Below are positions 15,118 through 17,167 of a stretch of 17,167 nucleotides of DNA, piece by piece. A model generated the notes under the pieces. It was not told where the DNA came from and did no database searches. It saw nothing but the letters and a program-made list of their open reading frames with translations. The position numbers were made by a program, and so were the translations under genes. Source of the DNA: an uncultured Bacteroidales bacterium (GTDB lineage: Bacteria > Bacteroidota > Bacteroidia > Bacteroidales > F082). The stretch's first letter is position 1, and each line of letters opens with the position of its first letter. The DNA is taken from assembly GCA_937902805.1 (NCBI GenBank), contig CALEMB010000109.1, positions 1-17,167 of the forward strand, given 5' to 3'.

Positions 15118-15157
15118 GCAAAGAAAAAAGAAGCCTGCGCTAAATTGTTGCACAGGC
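15118..15157 (-). promoter_or_regulatory. Promoter and dyad of the AAA+ gene
   Basis: Plus-strand order: GCAAA (15118-15122), 13 bp, TGCGC (15136-15140), 9 bp, GCACAGGC (15150-15157). This is the same layout as at 13365 and 16619. The -7 box is degenerate (TTTCTTTG on the minus strand, lacking the A). The ATG at 15082 would be about 35 bp downstream. Confidence 0.5.
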
Positions 15158-15159
15158 TT
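15121..15159 (-). terminator. Hairpin terminator after the glycosylase-like gene
   Basis: AAGCCTGCGC (15131-15140) pairs with GCACAGGCTT (15150-15159) with a single mismatch and a 9-nt loop. On the minus strand the stem is followed by CTTTTTTCTTT. It lies 25 bp past the stop of the glycosylase-like gene (15184), a classic intrinsic terminator. It overlaps the dyad of the AAA+ gene promoter. Confidence 0.7.
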
Positions 15160-15183
15160 GAAAAAACATCTTTTATCCAATAA

Positions 15184-16272
15184 TCATTTGGCAAAAACCG
15201 ACTCAAACTCCATTTTCAATTTCTCAAACTCTTGTAGAATAGAAAGCACAATATATTGTGGTCCTTTATCTGCATCCAAATACTTATTAAATGGCTTATG
15301 ACCTAATGAAGTACCCAAGTCGTTCTTGGTTAGCTCATACCCATATTTCTTCAGGCACTCAATTAATTCTTCCCTGTATGGATATTTATTGTCATCAAAA
15401 TGTTTTGAGTAATTGTCATTAGGGTTAAAGTCACTATGACGAATGTTTACATATCCATTGGAAGCCACTCGTGCAACGATATCATCAGTAACATAATACC
15501 ATCTATTATCTATTTCCCATCTTTGTAAATGAGAATACTTATCGAAAGCACTTTCAACCATATAATTCCTTATATTGTTTGGTTTTAATTGGTCTCGACG
15601 ATCTTCAAATGCTTTAATCTCATCTTTGAATTGTATGGATATTATTTCAGCATTTGGTTCAATCTCGTCCCTAAACAAAGCCGCCAGCACCTTGCCAATC
15701 ATAACACATTCTTCATTTGTGTAATAGCTACTAGTATGAGGAATGCCATAAACAGGAATGTCATCCAATTTGCCGTATGACAATTCACCTTGAATAAGGT
15801 CAATAGACTCGATTTTCAATTGTTTGAAACAGTTGCTCTTTCCCAAGCACAATACTCTTGTAGGTTTGAGTGTTTTTATAAACTCAATAGTTAGACCAAC
15901 TAATTTTTCATCTTTTAAATCGGGAGTCAAATCCTTGTCTTTCAATGTGCCAAAATGAAAAACATTAGAAAACACAAAACGGCTCTCGTCGTTAATCAGA
16001 TTGTCGATACCTCCAATTGAAAGTATTTTTCTCAAACGTTTCCACAAATGCCATTCTGTTTCTCTTTCAGAAAAGTCTGGGTTGCCTGTTAAGAACTCTT
16101 CTGCTGATAGTTCTTTAAACTCTCCAGTCGAACCTGGATTAATCCCTAATATGAGAATGTCAGGAGATTCTTGTATCTTTTTCAAGTTGGATTGTGTGTA
16201 ATAACCAACCTTCCCAATTTTGTTGTATGTTTGGACTAATTTCTTAGCCCATTCATGTAACTTGATTTGCAT
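15184..16272 (-). CDS. Uracil-DNA-glycosylase-like protein with unknown C-terminal domain
   Basis: A 362-residue protein. Residues about 36-200 resemble the uracil-DNA glycosylase superfamily, closest in style to the MUG/TDG branch: ILILGINPGSTG (39-50) as the active-site loop, RFVFSNVFHFGT (98-109) as a second motif, VLCLGK (140-145) as a core strand, and GIPHTSSYYTNEE (176-188) in the place of the DNA-binding HPS loop. The loop asparagine of GINPG is kept. Residues 205-362 match nothing I recognise: they are charged and aromatic (RWEIDNRWYYVTDD, VNIRHSDFNPN, LGTSLGHKPFNKYLDADKG). Activity on uracil is not certain; the domain may recognise other modified bases. The gene is visibly AT-rich. 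It lies 58 bp after a 74-residue gene and ends at a strong terminator, so those two form a unit. Confidence 0.75.
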   Translation of the reverse strand: MQIKLHEWAKKLVQTYNKIGKVGYYTQSNLKKIQESPDILILGINPGSTGEFKELSAEEFLTGNPDFSERETEWHLWKRLRKILSIGGIDNLINDESRFVFSNVFHFGTLKDKDLTPDLKDEKLVGLTIEFIKTLKPTRVLCLGKSNCFKQLKIESIDLIQGELSYGKLDDIPVYGIPHTSSYYTNEECVMIGKVLAALFRDEIEPNAEIISIQFKDEIKAFEDRRDQLKPNNIRNYMVESAFDKYSHLQRWEIDNRWYYVTDDIVARVASNGYVNIRHSDFNPNDNYSKHFDDNKYPYREELIECLKKYGYELTKNDLGTSLGHKPFNKYLDADKGPQYIVLSILQEFEKLKMEFESVFAK

Positions 16273-16330
16273 TGCCTTTGAGTTTTTCTTTGTTAATACT
16301 TAATTAATTGAAATATAGAGTCTCTACAAA

Positions 16331-16555
16331 TCATCCAATCTTTTCGCACACCAAGTAAGAACCACTCATTTTAGACTTGTCAAACTTAGTTGAATACTTT
16401 GTATTGAAAGCCTGTGCAATAGATTCATGATATTTGGTCAAACCCAACGGAGGGGTAGTCGAAGAAGTTGACATTTCGATGAACATGCCTTTCACAAGAT
16501 TTTTGTTTGTGCCCCAGTTCCAATTGCCTTTTGCTGAAATTTTCCAAAGTGCCAT
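16331..16555 (-). CDS. Small protein of unknown function, 74 residues
   Basis: The ATG at 16555 gives MALWKISAKGNWNWGTNKNL as the N terminus. The frame is open up to a TTG at 16660, but that longer form would include the -7 box at 16620, so the short form is preferred. The product is basic with no signal peptide or membrane segment, and ends KMSGSYLVCEKIG. Small proteins beginning with MALxKxxAKG and containing KGMFIEM are, as far as I recall, found in Bacteroidetes without known function; I cannot name the family with certainty. It is first in a unit with the glycosylase-like gene and is preceded by the shared dyad, so it may be a partner or regulator of that protein. Confidence 0.7.
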   Translation of the reverse strand: MALWKISAKGNWNWGTNKNLVKGMFIEMSTSSTTPPLGLTKYHESIAQAFNTKYSTKFDKSKMSGSYLVCEKIG

Positions 16556-16618
16556 TTTTTTTACGATTTTAGTTAAACAATCATTGTTGATTTCCTTGAT
16601 TTGTTTTGTTTCTACGCT

Positions 16619-16660
16619 GCAAAAATAGCATCTATCTGTGCCGAATCGCAGCACAAGCAA
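16619..16660 (-). promoter_or_regulatory. Promoter and dyad of the 74-residue gene unit
   Basis: The minus strand has a full -7 match TATTTTTG (16620-16627). On the plus strand GCAAA (16619-16623) is followed after 13 bp by TGTGC (16637-16641), 9 bp, GCACAAGC (16651-16658). From 16637 to 16660 it matches 13384-13407 at 19 of 24 positions. No TTTG -33 box is present; the dyad is centred about where that box should lie. Confidence 0.6.
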
Positions 16661-16684
16661 TAAAAAACTTCAAAAAATCAAACC

Positions 16685-16975
16685 TCAAACCATTCCAGGC
16701 CCTTCAATCAATTTAGCATGGGTGTATTTCCCTTCGTTGATGGTTTCCTTAATGGTCGTTCCGTCAAGGACATAGTAATCGACGTAATCCGCCCGGTAAA
16801 CCAAATATCTCGCGTAGTCAAACAATTCTTTGACTGATTCCTCGGTGAGTTTCACCCATTGGATTCTGGGGTTTTTGTCGGCATACAATCCTCCCGCAAT
16901 GAAGGCATTCACGATGTCGTCCCATTCGTATTCGGTATGCTCAAAAGATGTACCAATTATCGACCTTGCAGGCAT
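16685..16975 (-). CDS. Unknown protein, 96 residues
   Basis: An open frame from ATG at 16975 to TGA at 16685, with a TAA upstream in frame before any other ATG. The product is acidic and aromatic (FEHTEYEWDDIVNAFIAGG, ELFDYARYLVYRADYVDYYV) with no signal peptide, membrane segment or motif I recognise. The length and the regular hydrophobic pattern suggest a small folded cytoplasmic protein. No TAnnTTTG box is evident upstream. It could be the 3' part of a longer gene whose start was lost. It shares strand with the neighbouring accessory genes but has a separate promoter region from the unit that follows. Confidence 0.6.
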   Translation of the reverse strand: MPARSIIGTSFEHTEYEWDDIVNAFIAGGLYADKNPRIQWVKLTEESVKELFDYARYLVYRADYVDYYVLDGTTIKETINEGKYTHAKLIEGPGMV

Positions 16976-17065
16976 GAAATAATTCGTTGTTCCGTGACAT
17001 GAGGTTCGGTTTTAAGTAACTGTTTAAAATTAAGCTACATGATTTTTGACGCGGGACATGGATCT

Positions 17066-17167
17066 GGGAGGAAACCGAGAGGAAACTGAGAGGAATCACA
17101 GTGTTACCTCGAAGTTACCTTAGAGTACCTATAGGCTTGGTATAGCGTTGCTATAGGCTTGCTATGG
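17066..17167. repeat. Degenerate 11-bp tandem repeats, cut by the contig end
   Basis: Three adjoining blocks, each with an 11-bp period. GAGAGGAAACT-type units start at 17066, 17077 and 17088. GTTACCTCGAA-type units start at 17103 and 17114, with a partial one at 17125. CTATAGGCTTG-type units start at 17129, 17140 and 17151, with a partial one from 17162. Blocks are separated by about 4 bp. No ORF explains them, since 11 is not a multiple of three. The stretch 16976-17065 before them shows nothing recognisable. Confidence 0.75.

Noticed and set aside
16975..17065. Possible tRNA or small RNA gene before the 11-bp repeats
   Set aside because: No cloverleaf, conserved tRNA positions or stable hairpin can be drawn.

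Overview
The window looks like one metagenome-assembled contig from a Bacteroidales bacterium, possibly Prevotellaceae-like. The evidence is Bacteroidetes-type -7 promoter boxes (TAnnTTTG) in front of most transcription units, signal peptides ending in AQ, a type IX secretion (T9SS) type A sorting domain, a RhuM/Fic protein, and no Shine-Dalgarno sequences. Bases 1-39 are not biological: they match the Illumina TruSeq read-1 adapter. No tRNA, rRNA, CRISPR array or transposase gene was seen.

Left part (45-4302, all minus strand). One transcription unit begins at the -7 box at 4295-4302. It encodes a small secreted protein with a T9SS sorting domain (3759-4244), a 773-residue glycine-rich beta-helix protein of the Cthe_2159 carbohydrate-binding type (1441-3762, 4-bp ATGA overlap) and an HD-domain phosphohydrolase (824-1438, 2-bp gap). 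A secreted protein of unknown function (45-767) follows with its own promoter box.

Middle part (4399-10919). A short class-II UvrA-like ATPase (minus) faces away from an NlpC/P60 lipoprotein and a YncE-like beta-propeller (plus). The two divergent promoters lie in a 10-bp perfect inverted repeat. The propeller gene converges, with a 3-bp gap, on a YtcJ-type amidohydrolase lipoprotein. These look like ordinary chromosomal genes.

Right part (10344-17167, all minus strand). A four-gene unit encodes RhuM-Fic, a WYL regulator, a DEDDh exonuclease and a beta-carbonic anhydrase. Upstream lie an AAA+ ATPase with an N-terminal winged helix, whose 5' end carries an in-frame amber codon, then a unit of a 74-residue protein plus a uracil-DNA-glycosylase-like protein, then a 96-residue unknown. 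The DNA from about 14.2 to 16.7 kb reads visibly more AT-rich than the left half, and the gene content is typical of accessory or defence-type regions.

The main new observation is that the three promoters of the right part (near 15118-15159, 13365-13408 and 16619-16660) share one layout: GCAAA, 13-14 bp, then a TGYGC-N9-GCACARGC dyad on the plus strand. This suggests one regulator, possibly the WYL protein made from one of these units, controls all three as a regulon. A 31-bp perfect palindrome with the same TGTGC/GCACA half-sites lies inside the RhuM-Fic coding sequence. The contig ends in about 100 bp of 11-bp-phased degenerate repeats.
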